Positions 35,766-44,914 of a DNA stretch of 64,000 nt are shown here, in pieces. Every line of letters begins with the position of its first letter. The first letter of the stretch is position 1. The position numbers were made by a program, and so were the translations under genes. Below the pieces are notes generated by a model. The model made no database searches, was not told where the DNA came from, and was given only the letters and a program-made list of their open reading frames with translations. The DNA is from UBA4744 sp963717135 (GTDB taxonomy: Bacteria; Actinomycetota; Acidimicrobiia; Spongiisociales; UBA4744): contig CAVQVN010000004.1 in assembly GCA_963717135.1 (NCBI GenBank), positions 177,369-241,368 on the forward strand, written 5' to 3'.

Positions 35766-36077
35766 CTATCTACCGGCCATCCGGTAGGTGTCCTCACCAA
35801 CTGCCGGATCGAACCAGCGTTCCTCGTCGGTGAAGCGCGCCAGATCCGCCAACCGGAAGAGAGCATTGGCCGTCTCGGGACTGGGAGGACGATCGAAATC
35901 TCCGATTGAGCCCGCCTCCGACACGATGACGATGCGGTCGGCGTTGACCCAATAGAACCGGGAGTTGCGAATCCGGTCGCTTCCTCGCAAGGCCCGACAG
36001 AGCCCGTAGGCAGCTTCGCCGAACTCGATCCGAGTGGCGGCGTCGCGCCGATCGCAATGCTGCACAAGAAACGCCAT
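35766..36077 (-). CDS. Hypothetical 103-aa protein
   Basis: Soluble 103-aa ORF starting MAFLVQHCDRRDAATRIEFG with an alpha/beta pattern (FYWVNADRIVIVSEAG, then ANALFRLADLARFTDEERWF). It resembles small stress-inducible or monooxygenase-like folds in size but no motif decides. The reading frame is intact, and GGGAGGGAGC lies upstream on the coding strand, giving a strong ribosome binding site. Confidence 0.6.
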   Translation of the reverse strand: MAFLVQHCDRRDAATRIEFGEAAYGLCRALRGSDRIRNSRFYWVNADRIVIVSEAGSIGDFDRPPSPETANALFRLADLARFTDEERWFDPAVGEDTYRMAGR

Positions 36078-36661
36078 AGATGCTCCCTCCCTTGACTACC
36101 CCCAAAAGGTGCGCTCCAAATGGCCGGATGTCAATCCCAATTGGCCCCGAAACACCAGGAAGTCTTTCAAGTTCGAAAAGGGCCATCCCTGCTGCCGGTC
36201 GGTGGGCAACCCGGTTCTGGTCCGGCCGTCACCATCGGTCAGAAACTCTCCTGTCCCCCACTGATACCGCCATCGTCCACCTACGCGGCGGTTTGCTCAA
36301 TACTCCAAAAGCTGAGAAAGCAGGGCCCGTTTCGCCACCGAACATCTCTACACAGACCCGGAGGCTTGGACGAGTCGTCTTGTTGTCGCAGCGCAACGGC
36401 ATTAATCCGTTCATATCGCGACGGCCCTCGGACACCGTTGGCGCTTGGCTAAGCCCACCACCATCCTCGATCGAGGATGTGCGGTGCTCGACCCGCGAGT
36501 AATGGTGGTGCTGGCCGGGGAGGTTTTTGCCGGGGCAGGCATTCGAGACGGCCGTTTGACTGCTTTCGTCGAGCGTCGGGCAACCGCAGGCATCACGCAT
36601 GGTGGTCGACCTGGACTCGGACAGCCGAGGGGGTGAACCCGCCCGGTGTAGGGTCGGAAGG
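36078..36661. other. 584-bp region without a supported gene
   Basis: Open frames on both strands are low-complexity and lack ribosome binding sites or family motifs. A short perfect palindrome, TCCTCGATCGAGGA, lies near 36464. Nothing else was identified. Confidence 0.4.
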
Positions 36662-38804
36662 TCAGCTGTTGAGGACTGCCACCGGGCAGGGGCAGGCGGT
36701 GAGTATGCGTTCGACCCGAGGTCCGAGATACAGACGTCGGGTGCCGGTTCGTGCGGAGGTGCCGATTACGACCAGGTCGGCTCCAATCTGGCGAGCGGCC
36801 TGGAGGATCGCCTCCTCGACGTCGGGTCCCATCTCCACCATGGTGGCTGTGGCCACGCCTAGTTCGATCCCCCGATCGCGGACTTCGCTGACGATCTCGT
36901 GGGCGATGTCGAGGCGCTGGACCGGCCCGGTGTCTGTAACGGAGATCACCGGACTGAGCTCGGATGGGACGACGTGGAGAATGGTGACCGTGGCGTCGGG
37001 GCCGGCGAGAGAGAAGGCAAGGTCGGCAGCCCGTCGAGAAGCCGGGGTCCCGTCGGTGGGTACTAAAATCCGGTTGGGTTGCCATCCGGCGGCCGCCGGG
37101 GATCCCCGCACGACCAGCGTTGGGATGGAGACCATCCGCACTATGTCGTCCACGACACTCCCGAATAGTGCATCGAGGTTGGCGGCCACATCGGTGGCGC
37201 CGAGCAGCACGAGGTCGTAACCCTTGGCGGCCTCGCCGAGGACCGCCCGGACTGGATCGCCCGGAACCACACTGGTAGTCACATCGGCCCGAAAGGTGAT
37301 CTCTCGGGCGGCGCTGCGGACGGTTTGCTCGGCCCCGGCCCGTTCCGGGCCGTCCGCCGCCGACATGAAGGTGACCGCCAGGCGCTCGGGCCCGGCCAAC
37401 CGTCCGAGCAGGGCCACCTTCACCCCCAGACTGTCTTCTGCATTTCGGGGTGGCCGGATGGGTACCAGGACCCGCCCGACTCGCCGGGTCAGACCTCCGG
37501 CGGCAGCTTCCTCGCGGCGGAGCCTGGCCGCCTCATCGGCCGCTGGAGTAACCCGCCGCAGGGTGGCTTTGAGAGCGGGCGGCGTGAACAGCGAGGTGAC
37601 CACCGCCATCACCACAATGATCGAGAAGACGTCCTGGGTAATGATCCCGAGTGACCGTCCGACCGTCGCCACCACAATGCCGATCGCGCCGCGGGCGGTG
37701 AGACCAACCCCATAGGCGAGGCTGGTCCAGTGATCTACTCCCGCCAGCCATCTCCCTCCCGCATAGGTCCCCGCCGTCTTGCCGACTATCGCCACCGCGA
37801 TCACGGCCAGGGTGAGTCCGGCCAGGCGGGGCTCGGCGAGGGATATCAGGTTCACCTTCAATCCGGCCACAGCAAAGAAAATGGGAGCAAACACCCCAAG
37901 CGCCAGCGACTCGAGCGATTCCGCAACCGAGACGGGCAGGCGGCGTACCCGACCCAGAAGGATCCCCATGGCGAACGCCCCGATCACCGGCTCGAGATGC
38001 AACACCTGGCTGAAAGCTGCCCAGGCAAACACCAGGACCAGCGTGACCGTGAGGAACCGGTGCGAAGTGCCAGAAGCTTTGTGTACGAACCGGACGGTCC
38101 GGTTCACGACGAACGGGCCCACGAAAACGGTGACGATCAGGAAGAACAGGACGGTTAGCACCGTCACCCCGACGGTGCTCAATCCCCCATCACCCTCCGC
38201 CAGGGCGATCAACACCCCCAGTACCGCCCACCCGACCAAGTCGTTGACCATCCCCGCCGCCAGCATCGTTTGGCCGATGTCCCGTCTCATCATTCGCAGG
38301 TCGAGCAAGATGGAAGCCAGCACCGGGATCGCCGAAACCGACATCGTGGTGGCCAGAAACAAGGCAAACACCAACCGCTGATCCGGATCGCCGAGCAGGT
38401 CCGTGGGGAACCACCACCCCAAGGCCAGACCCGGCCCCGAAAGGCACCAGCAACCCGCCCGCGGCGACCCCCGCCGCCGTCCCGGCTCTCCGGCGGATCA
38501 AACCCAGGTCCGTTTCAAAGCCGGTGACCACCATCAGCAACATGACCCCGATCAAAGCCACCGTCTCCAACAACTGGGCCTGGACGGGTGAAGCAGGCAG
38601 CCACACCGCGGCGACCCCGGGCAATAGCGCCCCCAATCCCGAAGGTCCCAGGATCACCCCAGCCAGGATCTCACCAACCACAGCCGGTTGACCGACCCGG
38701 CGGGACAACTCACCGAGCAGACGGGCCAAACCCAGGAGAACTGCCAGCTGGATGACCAGTTGCAGCACATCAGCGTGCGACGAAGATCCGATCGGAACGT
38801 CCAA
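36662..38804 (-). CDS. CPA2-family cation:proton antiporter with tandem UspA-like domains (single-base frameshift)
   Basis: Two overlapping frames form one gene. From ATG 38804 the first gives MDVPIGSSSHADVLQLVIQL, then VGEILAGVILGPSGLGAL and LLMVVTGFETDLGL, family motifs of Kef/NhaS-type exchangers. Near 38430, within runs of C on the plus strand, one extra base moves the frame; removing it joins PFGAG to LALGWWFPTDLL and the rest of the exchanger (SVSAIPVLASIL, NDLVGWAVLG, GLTARGAIGIVVATVG). After about 12 helices the C-terminus carries two universal-stress-type domains (VLVPIRPPRN, RILVPTDGTPASRRAADLAF, VVIGTSARTG). Either a sequencing indel or a disabled gene. Confidence 0.78.
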
Positions 38805-39030
38805 CTAGGTTCCTTCCGTATCGCCTACGGGGTTAGCTGACGGACTCGGACTGGAAGCGTGCCCTACCCGTAATTGGCCAGGATTCGCCCCAAAGGATCG
38901 GGTCCCCCGCCTCGGTCAACTCGACCGGATTCGGCGTCGATGAACGATACCGGACCCGCAACCAGGTCGCGGCGGAGTATTGGACGGATTTGGCCTTGCC
39001 TGGTGATCCTTGATTCGCCATACTTCACGG

Positions 39031-39135
39031 GTCGAAGGGGAGTAGCCCCACGGGATCGGTTCGTCATTTCGGCAGTTCGTTGCCCGGCCCCCCGACCGTC
39101 GCTTGAAACGGTGGCCAGACTTTCGATGTCAACAT
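39031..39135 (+). promoter_or_regulatory. yybP-ykoY manganese riboswitch upstream of terC
   Basis: The leader contains the class hallmarks: AAGGGGAGTAGC at 39036-39047 and, on the 3' side, GGCCAGACTTTC and GTCAACAT (39112-39134). The CGAAG before the first motif can pair with the CTTTCG after GCCAGA to close P1. Between them lie GC-rich stems. This aptamer class binds Mn2+ and commonly controls TerC/Alx and MntP-type genes, exactly the gene found 26 bp downstream. Ending so close to the ATG suggests control at translation or at an overlapping terminator. Confidence 0.85.
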
Positions 39136-39160
39136 CCCAGACAGTCGAAAGGTCCCCTTC

Positions 39161-40156
39161 ATGCTCCTAGCCGCCGAACCCAACCGGTCGACGTTTGTCG
39201 ATCTTGACGTCCCGGTGGGAGCGTGGATCGGGCTAATAGTCGTGATACTCACCCTGCTGGCCATTGATCTCTACCGGCATCGTGACGCGCACGCTCCCTC
39301 CCCGAAAGAGGCGCTCACCGAGTCGATCATCTGGGTGATGTGCGGACTCGCTTTCGCCATCGTGATCGCGATCATGTTTGGTGGCGACGCTTTCGGCGAG
39401 TACATCAGCGGCTACTTGATCGAGAAGTCGCTCAGCGTCGACAACGTGTTCGTTTGGTCAATGCTGTTCGCCACCCTCTCGATCCCCCTCATGTACCAGC
39501 ATCGGGTTCTGTTCTGGGGGATCTTTGGTGCCCTCACCCTGCGAGCGATCTTCATCCTGCTCGGCACCGCCCTGATTGGTCGCTTCTGGTGGATACTGTT
39601 TGTGTTCGGGGTCTTCCTCGTCTACACCGGGGTCAAGATCATCCGTCACCGCGCCGACGAGGGCCAATCGGAGGTCACCCGAGGTCTCGGCCTCCTTCGC
39701 CGGATAATGCCGGTCACCGATCAGCTAGACGGCCAGAGATTCTTCACCAAGCTCAACGGCCGGTGGGCTGCCACACCGCTCCTCGCTGCCCTGTTCGTCG
39801 TCGAAGTCACCGACATCATCTTCGCGGTCGACTCGGTGCCGGCCATTCTGGCGGTTTCGAACGAGCCCTTCCTCGTGTTCGCCTCCAACGCCTTCGCCAT
39901 CCTGGGGCTACGAGCGATGTACTTCTTGCTTGCCAACGCTAAAGAACGATTCCACTACCTCTCCCATGCCCTCGGCGGCATTCTCGTCTTCGTCGGAATC
40001 AAGATGGCAATCTCGCACTGGTACCACATGAACACCTACCTATCACTCACCATCATCATCTCGATACTCATGACCGCCATTGTCTTCAGCCTGCACCGCG
40101 CCAAGAGACTAGGGATGGCGTTGACCGAACTCTCCGACAAGGATCACCTCAACTGA
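39161..40156 (+). CDS. TerC/Alx-family integral membrane protein
   Basis: 331-aa membrane protein with about nine helices. The family signatures are EYISGYLIEKSLSVDNVFVW (about 84-103), LMYQHRVLFWGIFGAL, and FVVEVTDIIFAVDSVPAILA (about 214-233) with acidic residues inside membrane segments that form the metal path. TerC/Alx proteins export Mn2+ or load it into secreted proteins. The upstream yybP-ykoY riboswitch fits a manganese-induced exporter. Start ATG 39161 encodes MLLAAEPNRSTFVDL; AAAGG lies 9 bp upstream. Confidence 0.92.
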   Translation: MLLAAEPNRSTFVDLDVPVGAWIGLIVVILTLLAIDLYRHRDAHAPSPKEALTESIIWVMCGLAFAIVIAIMFGGDAFGEYISGYLIEKSLSVDNVFVWSMLFATLSIPLMYQHRVLFWGIFGALTLRAIFILLGTALIGRFWWILFVFGVFLVYTGVKIIRHRADEGQSEVTRGLGLLRRIMPVTDQLDGQRFFTKLNGRWAATPLLAALFVVEVTDIIFAVDSVPAILAVSNEPFLVFASNAFAILGLRAMYFLLANAKERFHYLSHALGGILVFVGIKMAISHWYHMNTYLSLTIIISILMTAIVFSLHRAKRLGMALTELSDKDHLN

Positions 40157-40392
40157 CACATTGATCGGCGCCAGGTCGCCCCGTCAGATCCACCGATCCG
40201 GCACGGATGCCAGCCCAACGATCACGGCGGCACAGCGGGCAGGGTCGGGTAGGCGTTTCGATTCGATTTCAGCGACGAGCGCCGGAGAGTGCCGATCGGC
40301 GTGGTTGGGCGATGCGGTCGTGCCGTTCGATAACGGGTGATCGGCGTGGAAGAGTGGTCCACCATTTCGTGTGAATCTGATAATCTGATCGC

Positions 40393-40635
40393 ATGCCCGA
40401 TATCACTGCGACCGATGCCGCCCGCCACTTCGCTGATCTACTCGACGGTGTTGAGCACCGAGGCGAGCACTACACAATCGTTCGTCGCGGCAAGGCGGTC
40501 GCACATCTCGAACCCGTATCCGGTGGACTTGGCACCGAGGTGAAGTCGGTCCTGCGCCGGCACCGGCCGGATACTGCGTGGCCGAAGGATCTGACTGATC
40601 TACGAGCTCTGTTGGAGATTGAAGATCGCCGATGA
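40393..40635 (+). CDS. Phd/YefM-type antitoxin
   Basis: 80-aa antitoxin with the Phd/YefM N-terminus ITATDAARHFADLLDGVE and YTIVRRGKAVAHLEPV, and an acidic/Leu-rich toxin-binding tail (DLTDLRALLEIEDRR). A GATAAT hexamer at 40379-40384 sits only 8 bases before the ATG, suggesting a nearly leaderless message. The stop overlaps the toxin start (ATGA). Such antitoxins usually repress their own promoter together with the toxin. Confidence 0.87.
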   Translation: MPDITATDAARHFADLLDGVEHRGEHYTIVRRGKAVAHLEPVSGGLGTEVKSVLRRHRPDTAWPKDLTDLRALLEIEDRR

Positions 40636-41030
40636 GTCGGCTCTTGCTCGACACCACGTTTCTGATCGATGCCGAGCGGGGCGGCGTCGATCTCGACGAT
40701 GCCATCGACGATGACGACGACGTAGCCATCGCAGCCGTCACCGTCGCTGAGTTACTCGTGGGGATCAAGCTCGCCTCGGGAAGGCGACGAAAAGCCCGCC
40801 AGGCCTATGTCGATGAGATCATCGAGTCGCTGCCGATCATTGCATACGACCGCGATGTTGCGGTCGAGCACGCCCATCTGCTCGTAGCTGTTCGAAATCA
40901 GGGCCGTCCACGGGGCGCCCACGACTTACTGATCGCCGCTACTGCTCGAGCCACCGACCGAATGGTTGTGACCGCTGACCAAGAGGCATTCGCCGATCTC
41001 CCTGGTGTGGCCACCGTCGGCCATCGCTAG
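40632..41030 (+). CDS. VapC-like PIN-domain toxin
   Basis: 132-aa PIN ribonuclease. The acidic catalytic residues are in LLLDTTFLIDAERG (Asp about 6), AVTVAELLVGI (Glu about 39), AHDLLIAATARAT (Asp about 97) and VVTADQEAFADLPGV (Asp about 116). The frame and length are normal. It is translationally coupled to the Phd-type antitoxin in front of it, an antitoxin-first pair with a mixed Phd/VapC combination that is common in Actinobacteria. Confidence 0.87.
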   Translation: MSRLLLDTTFLIDAERGGVDLDDAIDDDDDVAIAAVTVAELLVGIKLASGRRRKARQAYVDEIIESLPIIAYDRDVAVEHAHLLVAVRNQGRPRGAHDLLIAATARATDRMVVTADQEAFADLPGVATVGHR

Positions 41031-41363
41031 CGCATGAGGTGAGGATATGTGGGTAATCCGTCGCCGGTTCGGTGGACGGTGGGCGATTTGTGCGATATTG
41101 CTCGGGAGTGTTGATATCGGTGGGCGTGGCCGAACGAAGAGGATCTGCGAGTAAACGAGTTGAGAGCGATTCAGTCGGTCGCAGGGCGAAGATCGGTTCC
41201 GGCATTCAGTGCGACGGATTTCAAACCAAGCACCGATCGCAACGATCATGCCGTGGAATCGCACGATCCAAGTGAGCCTCATCCGTGATCGAGACTGCAA
41301 CTTTTGCGGCCTCCGGTACGTCTTACCTCTGTAGCAAACGACGCGGAGGAAGAAAGACCTGAC
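41031..41363. other. 333-bp region without a supported gene
   Basis: Short open frames here lack ribosome binding sites and family features. The base composition is lower in GC than the flanks. The promoter for the small membrane protein at 41364 probably lies within it. Confidence 0.35.
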
Positions 41364-41564
41364 ATGTCTCGGTACACAATCACGATGATCGGTGGGATAG
41401 CTATGACGGCCATCTCGGGGGCGCTTCTTATCTGGTGGCTGATCGCCAACACGGGGAGCGGCTATGTCGGATTCTTGTGGATCATCGGCATTTTGGTGGG
41501 GATAGCGGTGTTCGCCGGCGGCGCCATCGAGGTGATGCGCTCACCGGACCACCCACGAACCTGA
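41364..41564 (+). CDS. Small two-helix membrane protein
   Basis: 66 aa from ATG 41364 (MSRYTITMIGGIAMTAISGA), preceded by GGAGGAAGA at 41346-41354. Two hydrophobic helices (about 6-28 and 35-54) and a polar C-terminal tail (EVMRSPDHPRT). No family is recognised. Confidence 0.58.
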   Translation: MSRYTITMIGGIAMTAISGALLIWWLIANTGSGYVGFLWIIGILVGIAVFAGGAIEVMRSPDHPRT

Positions 41565-41575
41565 ACCGCTGAACA

Positions 41576-41650
41576 GCGACGTCACCCCGGTTTCCCCGGT
41601 CGCCACACCGGCCCGCAGTCCGACCCTGGGAACCGTTCTGGCGATTTCTG
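41576..41650 (+). repeat. X repeat, copy 1 (75-bp imperfect inverted repeat)
   Basis: AGCGACGTCACCCCGGTTTC at the left and CTGGCGATTTCTG at the right match the other X copies at 55.6-60.4 kb. Inside, CGGTTTCCC pairs with GGGAACCG, and GGTCG with CGACC. This copy lies outside the genomic island, just after the small membrane protein gene. The rest of the 400-bp gap to 41964 has no supported gene. Confidence 0.7.
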
Positions 41651-41952
41651 TCTCTGACAAGTTTGACTATGCACTGGCAATGGACGGTCGGCAAGACATC
41701 ACCCTCCGTCCGCTTCTCTGCAACGAGGGTTAGCCTTTCGATCAAGCGGCCCACCTGCCGGCGATGCCGGCCAAGCTCTGTGGGCAAGAGGTGCCGCACC
41801 CGTTGTGTTCGGGAGAGCCTCGATCACGCTCAAACCCAATGGGCTGTCTCCCGACATCACCCGACACACGATTGCCGGGCGCCCGGCCTAGATGAGCCGG
41901 CGCACCTGCCTGCGTTGACTGCAACTATGTAGGTAACGTAACAGTGGCTATG

Positions 41953-41958
41953 TATAAT
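41953..41958 (+). promoter_or_regulatory. TATAAT -10 element of a leaderless antitoxin message
   Basis: A perfect TATAAT lies 6 bases before ATG 41965, so transcription would begin at or next to the start codon. The flanking TAGGTAACGTAACAGTGGCTA (41930s to 41950) has inverted elements that could be the antitoxin operator. Confidence 0.55.
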
Positions 41959-41964
41959 GCCGCC

Positions 41965-42195
41965 ATGAAGACCATCACCATCACCATCCCCGACGAGCTC
42001 GATGCCGAAGCAGCAGCCGAAGCGAAACGCCGAGGCATCTCCAAGTCCGAGCTGATCCGTCGCGGGCTGGCAACCCTCCTCCCCGACCAAGACACCCAAT
42101 CGGCAGAGGATCCGTGGCACGAGCTGGCCGGCTTCGCTAGCAAGGAAGCCACGGCAGAACCGGGCGCGATCGACCGGGTGGTCTACGACTCGTGA
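41965..42195 (+). CDS. Ribbon-helix-helix antitoxin (CopG/VapB type)
   Basis: 76 aa from ATG 41965 (MKTITITIPDELDAEAAAEA), the beta-strand then helix pattern of RHH repressors, with KSELIRRGLATLL as the second helix. GTG 41944 and ATG 41950 upstream are in frame but overlap the TATAAT box. The stop overlaps the GTG of the PIN toxin. It should neutralise that toxin and autoregulate the pair. Confidence 0.8.
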   Translation: MKTITITIPDELDAEAAAEAKRRGISKSELIRRGLATLLPDQDTQSAEDPWHELAGFASKEATAEPGAIDRVVYDS

Positions 42196-42603
42196 AGTTC
42201 GCCGACACCAGCTGGTGGGTGGCTTGGTCCCTCCCCGGCGACCGACGACATTCCGACGCCTTGGCGATGCTCGCCCATCTTGGACCTGCCGAACAGGTGC
42301 TCACCACCAATCTGGTGGTCGGCGAGACCTGGACGTTTCTCCGTCGCAAGGACGGTCACCGGACTGCGCTGGCCTTCCTCGACCGGATCGACGCCCTTCA
42401 ACAGCAGTCCAAACTCGTCCGTCCACCGGATCACCGTCGACCAAGAAGACAAGGCGTGGGCCTGGTTGCGGAAGCACGACGAACGGACCTATTCGTTCGT
42501 CGATGCGACCAGCTTCCAAGTGATGCGCGACCGCCGCCTTCGCGAAGCGCTTGCGTTTGACCAGGACTTCGCAACGGCCGGCTTCCTCGAACTGCGCCCG
42601 TAA
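42192..42603 (+). pseudogene. PIN-domain toxin with a single-base frameshift
   Basis: GTG 42192 opens MKFADTSWWVAWSLPGDRRH (PIN Asp in FADTS) and continues to QQQSKLV. At about 42417 one extra base breaks the frame; skipping it gives VHRITVDQEDKAWAWL, then YSFVDATSFQVMRDRRL with the third acidic site and FDQDFATAGFLEL at the C-terminus, ending at 42603. The joined product of about 136 aa is a normal VapC-like toxin. Either the toxin is inactivated, which leaves a solitary antitoxin, or the base is an assembly error. Confidence 0.75.
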
Positions 42604-42931
42604 CCCATACTCCGAGGTGCCGGGCGGCTCTCTATGGGCTTGTGTTCGTTCTTGTCCGGGAACTGGCGATATGCACCAGTCCTGAGGCTCGCGCCCGGGG
42701 ATGACAGGTGGCCGAGTCGGTCCGATTCAAGCCAACGGGGTAGCTGCCAATCAGGCGACACGAAACTGGCGATTCTTGGGTCCTTCGCCTCTAGGAATCC
42801 GTCGAGATGAGGGCGCAAACTGAACGACAGGAATGGTGTGGGGGAAGGCACCATTGGGGCTGATCGCAACCCAGGAGGGAGGGGGTTGTCAGTTCGATGG
42901 GGTCTCCGCTGCCGGAGAGAGAGGGGATGCG
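42604..42931. other. 328-bp region with a weak X-like fragment, no gene
   Basis: GAAACTGGCGATTCTTGG near 42756-42773 resembles the right arm of the X repeats. No supported gene is seen. GAGAGAGGGG at 42916-42925 serves the next gene. Confidence 0.4.
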
Positions 42932-43381
42932 ATGAGCACAAAGCACGTCAGGAGCATTCACATTCATGCTCCGGTCGAGAGGGTCTTCGACTACGTACAG
43001 GATCCGGTCCACTTCTACGACGCCATGCCCAACCGCATGCGCCCCAAGCTGCGGGCCGTGAATGTGACCCCCGAAGGGGTGGGGACGACATACGAGTGGG
43101 CCATGGCTCGTCTTGCTGGGATCGAGTTGGTGGGAGTCATGACGCGGCAGGAGTTCGTCGTCAACGAGCGCATCGTGGACCGCTCCTCGACCGGGCCGGT
43201 GTGGACGTGGACGGTCGAGCCGGAAGGCGATGGTACAAGTTTGACGCTGGCCATGGAGTACTCCACGAAGATCCCGCTGATGGACAAGGTCATCGACGCC
43301 GTCTTCTGGCGCGGTGACCGCGACATCGAAGCCATGCTCGCCGCCATCGAGGACGAGGTCGAAAGCCTGACGCGGGCCTGA
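42932..43381 (+). CDS. SRPBCC-family lipid/ligand-binding protein
   Basis: 149 aa from ATG 42932, behind GAGAGAGGGG. The START/SRPBCC pattern is clear: RSIHIHAPVERVFDYVQDPV at the N-terminus, MTRQEFVVNERIVDRS and WTVEPEGDGTSLTLAMEYST in the strands, and an amphipathic C-terminal helix. Members bind hydrophobic ligands or act as cyclases/dehydratases; no specific role is indicated. A second SRPBCC gene at 50431 in the island shares the fold but little sequence. Confidence 0.75.
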   Translation: MSTKHVRSIHIHAPVERVFDYVQDPVHFYDAMPNRMRPKLRAVNVTPEGVGTTYEWAMARLAGIELVGVMTRQEFVVNERIVDRSSTGPVWTWTVEPEGDGTSLTLAMEYSTKIPLMDKVIDAVFWRGDRDIEAMLAAIEDEVESLTRA

Positions 43382-43387
43382 GAGGCG

Positions 43388-43558
43388 AACTCAACCTGAT
43401 TGCCGACAGCCTCCAACTTATTGGCGCATTCGCCTTGGTCACAGGCAACCCGGAAACGGTGACGATTCTCGAAGAAGGTATCGCCGCAGCACGGACGGCA
43501 GGAGACCCATGGCGCGAGACGAAATGCCGCGCCAGGTCGCTGACGCTGGTGCGCCCAT
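43388..43558 (+). pseudogene. Remnant of a TPR-type regulator
   Basis: The frame reads GELNLIADSLQLIGAFALVT then GNPETVTILEEGIAAARTAGDPWRE before a stop at about 43558. This resembles one TPR repeat from a large LuxR/AfsR-type ATPase regulator, without a start or the rest of the protein. It sits just outside the island's left attachment site. Confidence 0.4.
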
Positions 43559-43610
43559 AATGCGCCCACCCGAGGAAGCGCAGGTGTTCGCACTAAGACC
43601 GGGAACGTAG

Positions 43611-43635
43611 GAAACCCCCTCTGAGCAGGGGTTTC
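43611..43635 (-). terminator. Ancestral tRNA-Val terminator at the island's left edge
   Basis: GAAACCCC (43611-43618) and GGGGTTTC (43628-43635) form a perfect 8-bp stem. The same hairpin occurs at 62648-62670 behind the intact tRNA, with two loop bases changed. Before insertion this copy would have ended the tRNA transcript. Confidence 0.6.
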
Positions 43636-43640
43636 TTCCG

Positions 43641-43691
43641 GTGGGCGTTGACGGGCTTGAACCGCCGACCTCTGCCTTGTAAGGGCAGCGC
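43641..43691. other. Left attachment site (attL): 51-bp copy of the tRNA-Val 3' end
   Basis: A 51-bp sequence beginning GTGGGCGTTGACGGGCTTGA is identical to 62677-62727, which includes the 3' part of the tRNA-Val gene. After this point the two copies diverge. It marks the left border of an integrated element. Confidence 0.9.
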
Positions 43692-44088
43692 AGGGTGATC
43701 CTGCTACCTGGGCAAACGTCCGAAAATGGCCTCTGTGCTGGGGTTTTGTCTCGCAACGGTTCGCAGCGTTTGGCGCCGTTTTGCGTCCTCTGACGGACCC
43801 CAGACGGACCCAGAACAGTCCCTACTCCCCCACCTGCCAGGAACCGTCGCCCAGCGACACTATGGTTTGTTGCGATGTCACGTCACAGGTTGGGGCGCCG
43901 GTCGTATGCGTAATCCTGGCGATTTCTTGGTTGACCAGCCGAACACCGGGACCGATAGGACACGACCCTGAGGGACCTTCCTTCCCCGAACTCACTACGG
44001 GGTTTGTAGGGGATCATCTGTCCGGTCTGTCCCGTGTCCCACTGCGTAAGCTCAGTCGTGATGGCAGAGCCTCAGGGTCGTCAGCTGG

Positions 44089-44310
44089 CTACGGATTCAA
44101 ATGCTTGAGGAACTCGAAGGTGAACGTGGTGTAGGCGTTGAGTCGGACCATCGGCCGATCCGGGAAGAGCGCCTCTATCGTCTCGAGCGTGTCTCGAGAC
44201 GTGTGCCAGAACGAGCCCTCCGATTCAGTCTGTTCGTAGCCGTCCAGATCGCCGATCTCCCAATTTGTCGACTCGAAGGCCACGATCGGAATACCGGCTC
44301 GGTTGAACGC
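44089..44310 (-). pseudogene. C-terminal fragment of an M28-type peptidase
   Basis: The minus-strand frame encodes FNRAGIPIVAFESTNWEIGD, then FWHTSRDTLETIEALFPDRP and a normal C-terminus TFTFEFLKHLNP. The layout resembles the end of secreted M28 zinc aminopeptidases (the W-H-T-x-x-D metal motif region). The catalytic start is missing; homology fades upstream of about 44310. The 400 bp to its left (43692-44088) hold only a weak X-like fragment near 43880-43930. Confidence 0.5.
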
Positions 44311-44363
44311 CGTGCAGGAGCACCTTCGCATTCTGCAACCCACAGTGAGGACTTGCACCCCTC

Positions 44364-44828
44364 TCAAGGCTTAGCGAATAGGCCCACGTCGCCCCTAGCT
44401 TTACCGGACACATTCAGAGCGACCTTGCCGTATGTTTGGCAGTCGCCCGACGAAAGGTTGACCATCCAGCCTGACAACGGATAGGGAAGCTCGAACCAAC
44501 CCGCATCCCATTGGTTGAAACAGAACGGTTCGCCATAGGGGATTCCGCCCGTCACCAGCAGGTGGGGTGTCTGCACCCGACCGGCCCCCTCCATTCGGAA
44601 GGTGAGGGTCTGACCCGGCTTAACCGCCAGGACACATCTATAGGAGTTGTCCTCAGGCCAGCCCTCGAGCCGGCCATCGACAAAAATGCAGTCAGGAGGG
44701 TCTTCCGGTGGCGTACAGGCTGGGTGGTTCGGTGTTTTGTCGCAGTCGACTGGTTTTCCGGCTGCGGCGGTTCCAGGCATGGCCGCCAGCAGGGCTAGCG
44801 CTACCAAAACGATCAGGACTCGGCGCAT
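44364..44828 (-). CDS. Exported small protein, cassette A
   Basis: 154 aa from ATG 44828, with AGGAGG 7 bases upstream. A signal peptide (MRRVLIVLVALALLAAMPGTAAAG) is followed by a Cys/Pro-rich linker and a compact beta domain: VKPGQTLTFRMEGAGRVQTP, CFNQWDAGWFELPYPLSG and VALNVSGKARG. It is a paralogue of the protein at 52553-52996; shared positions include PHL-VT, G-P-CFN-W and LP-(Y). No family is recognised. It is the third gene after the sigma and propeller genes, in the same order as in cassette B. Confidence 0.75.
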   Translation of the reverse strand: MRRVLIVLVALALLAAMPGTAAAGKPVDCDKTPNHPACTPPEDPPDCIFVDGRLEGWPEDNSYRCVLAVKPGQTLTFRMEGAGRVQTPHLLVTGGIPYGEPFCFNQWDAGWFELPYPLSGWMVNLSSGDCQTYGKVALNVSGKARGDVGLFAKP

Positions 44829-44839
44829 GACACGCCTCC

Positions 44840-44862
44840 TTTCCCGGTCCGCTACGGACCGG
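44840..44862 (-). promoter_or_regulatory. Hairpin leader before cassette-A exported protein
   Basis: On the coding strand GGTCCG-TAG-CGGACC stands directly before GGGAAAGGAGGCGTGTCATG. The same arrangement with a different stem sequence precedes the HAF-repeat gene at 58881, where GGGAAAGAAGGCGTGTTATG follows the hairpin. Confidence 0.5.
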
Positions 44863-44914
44863 TCTCTCTCGCTCATCGGAAAGGTCGATTCCGATGCGGT
44901 TTGTCAGTTGCCGG

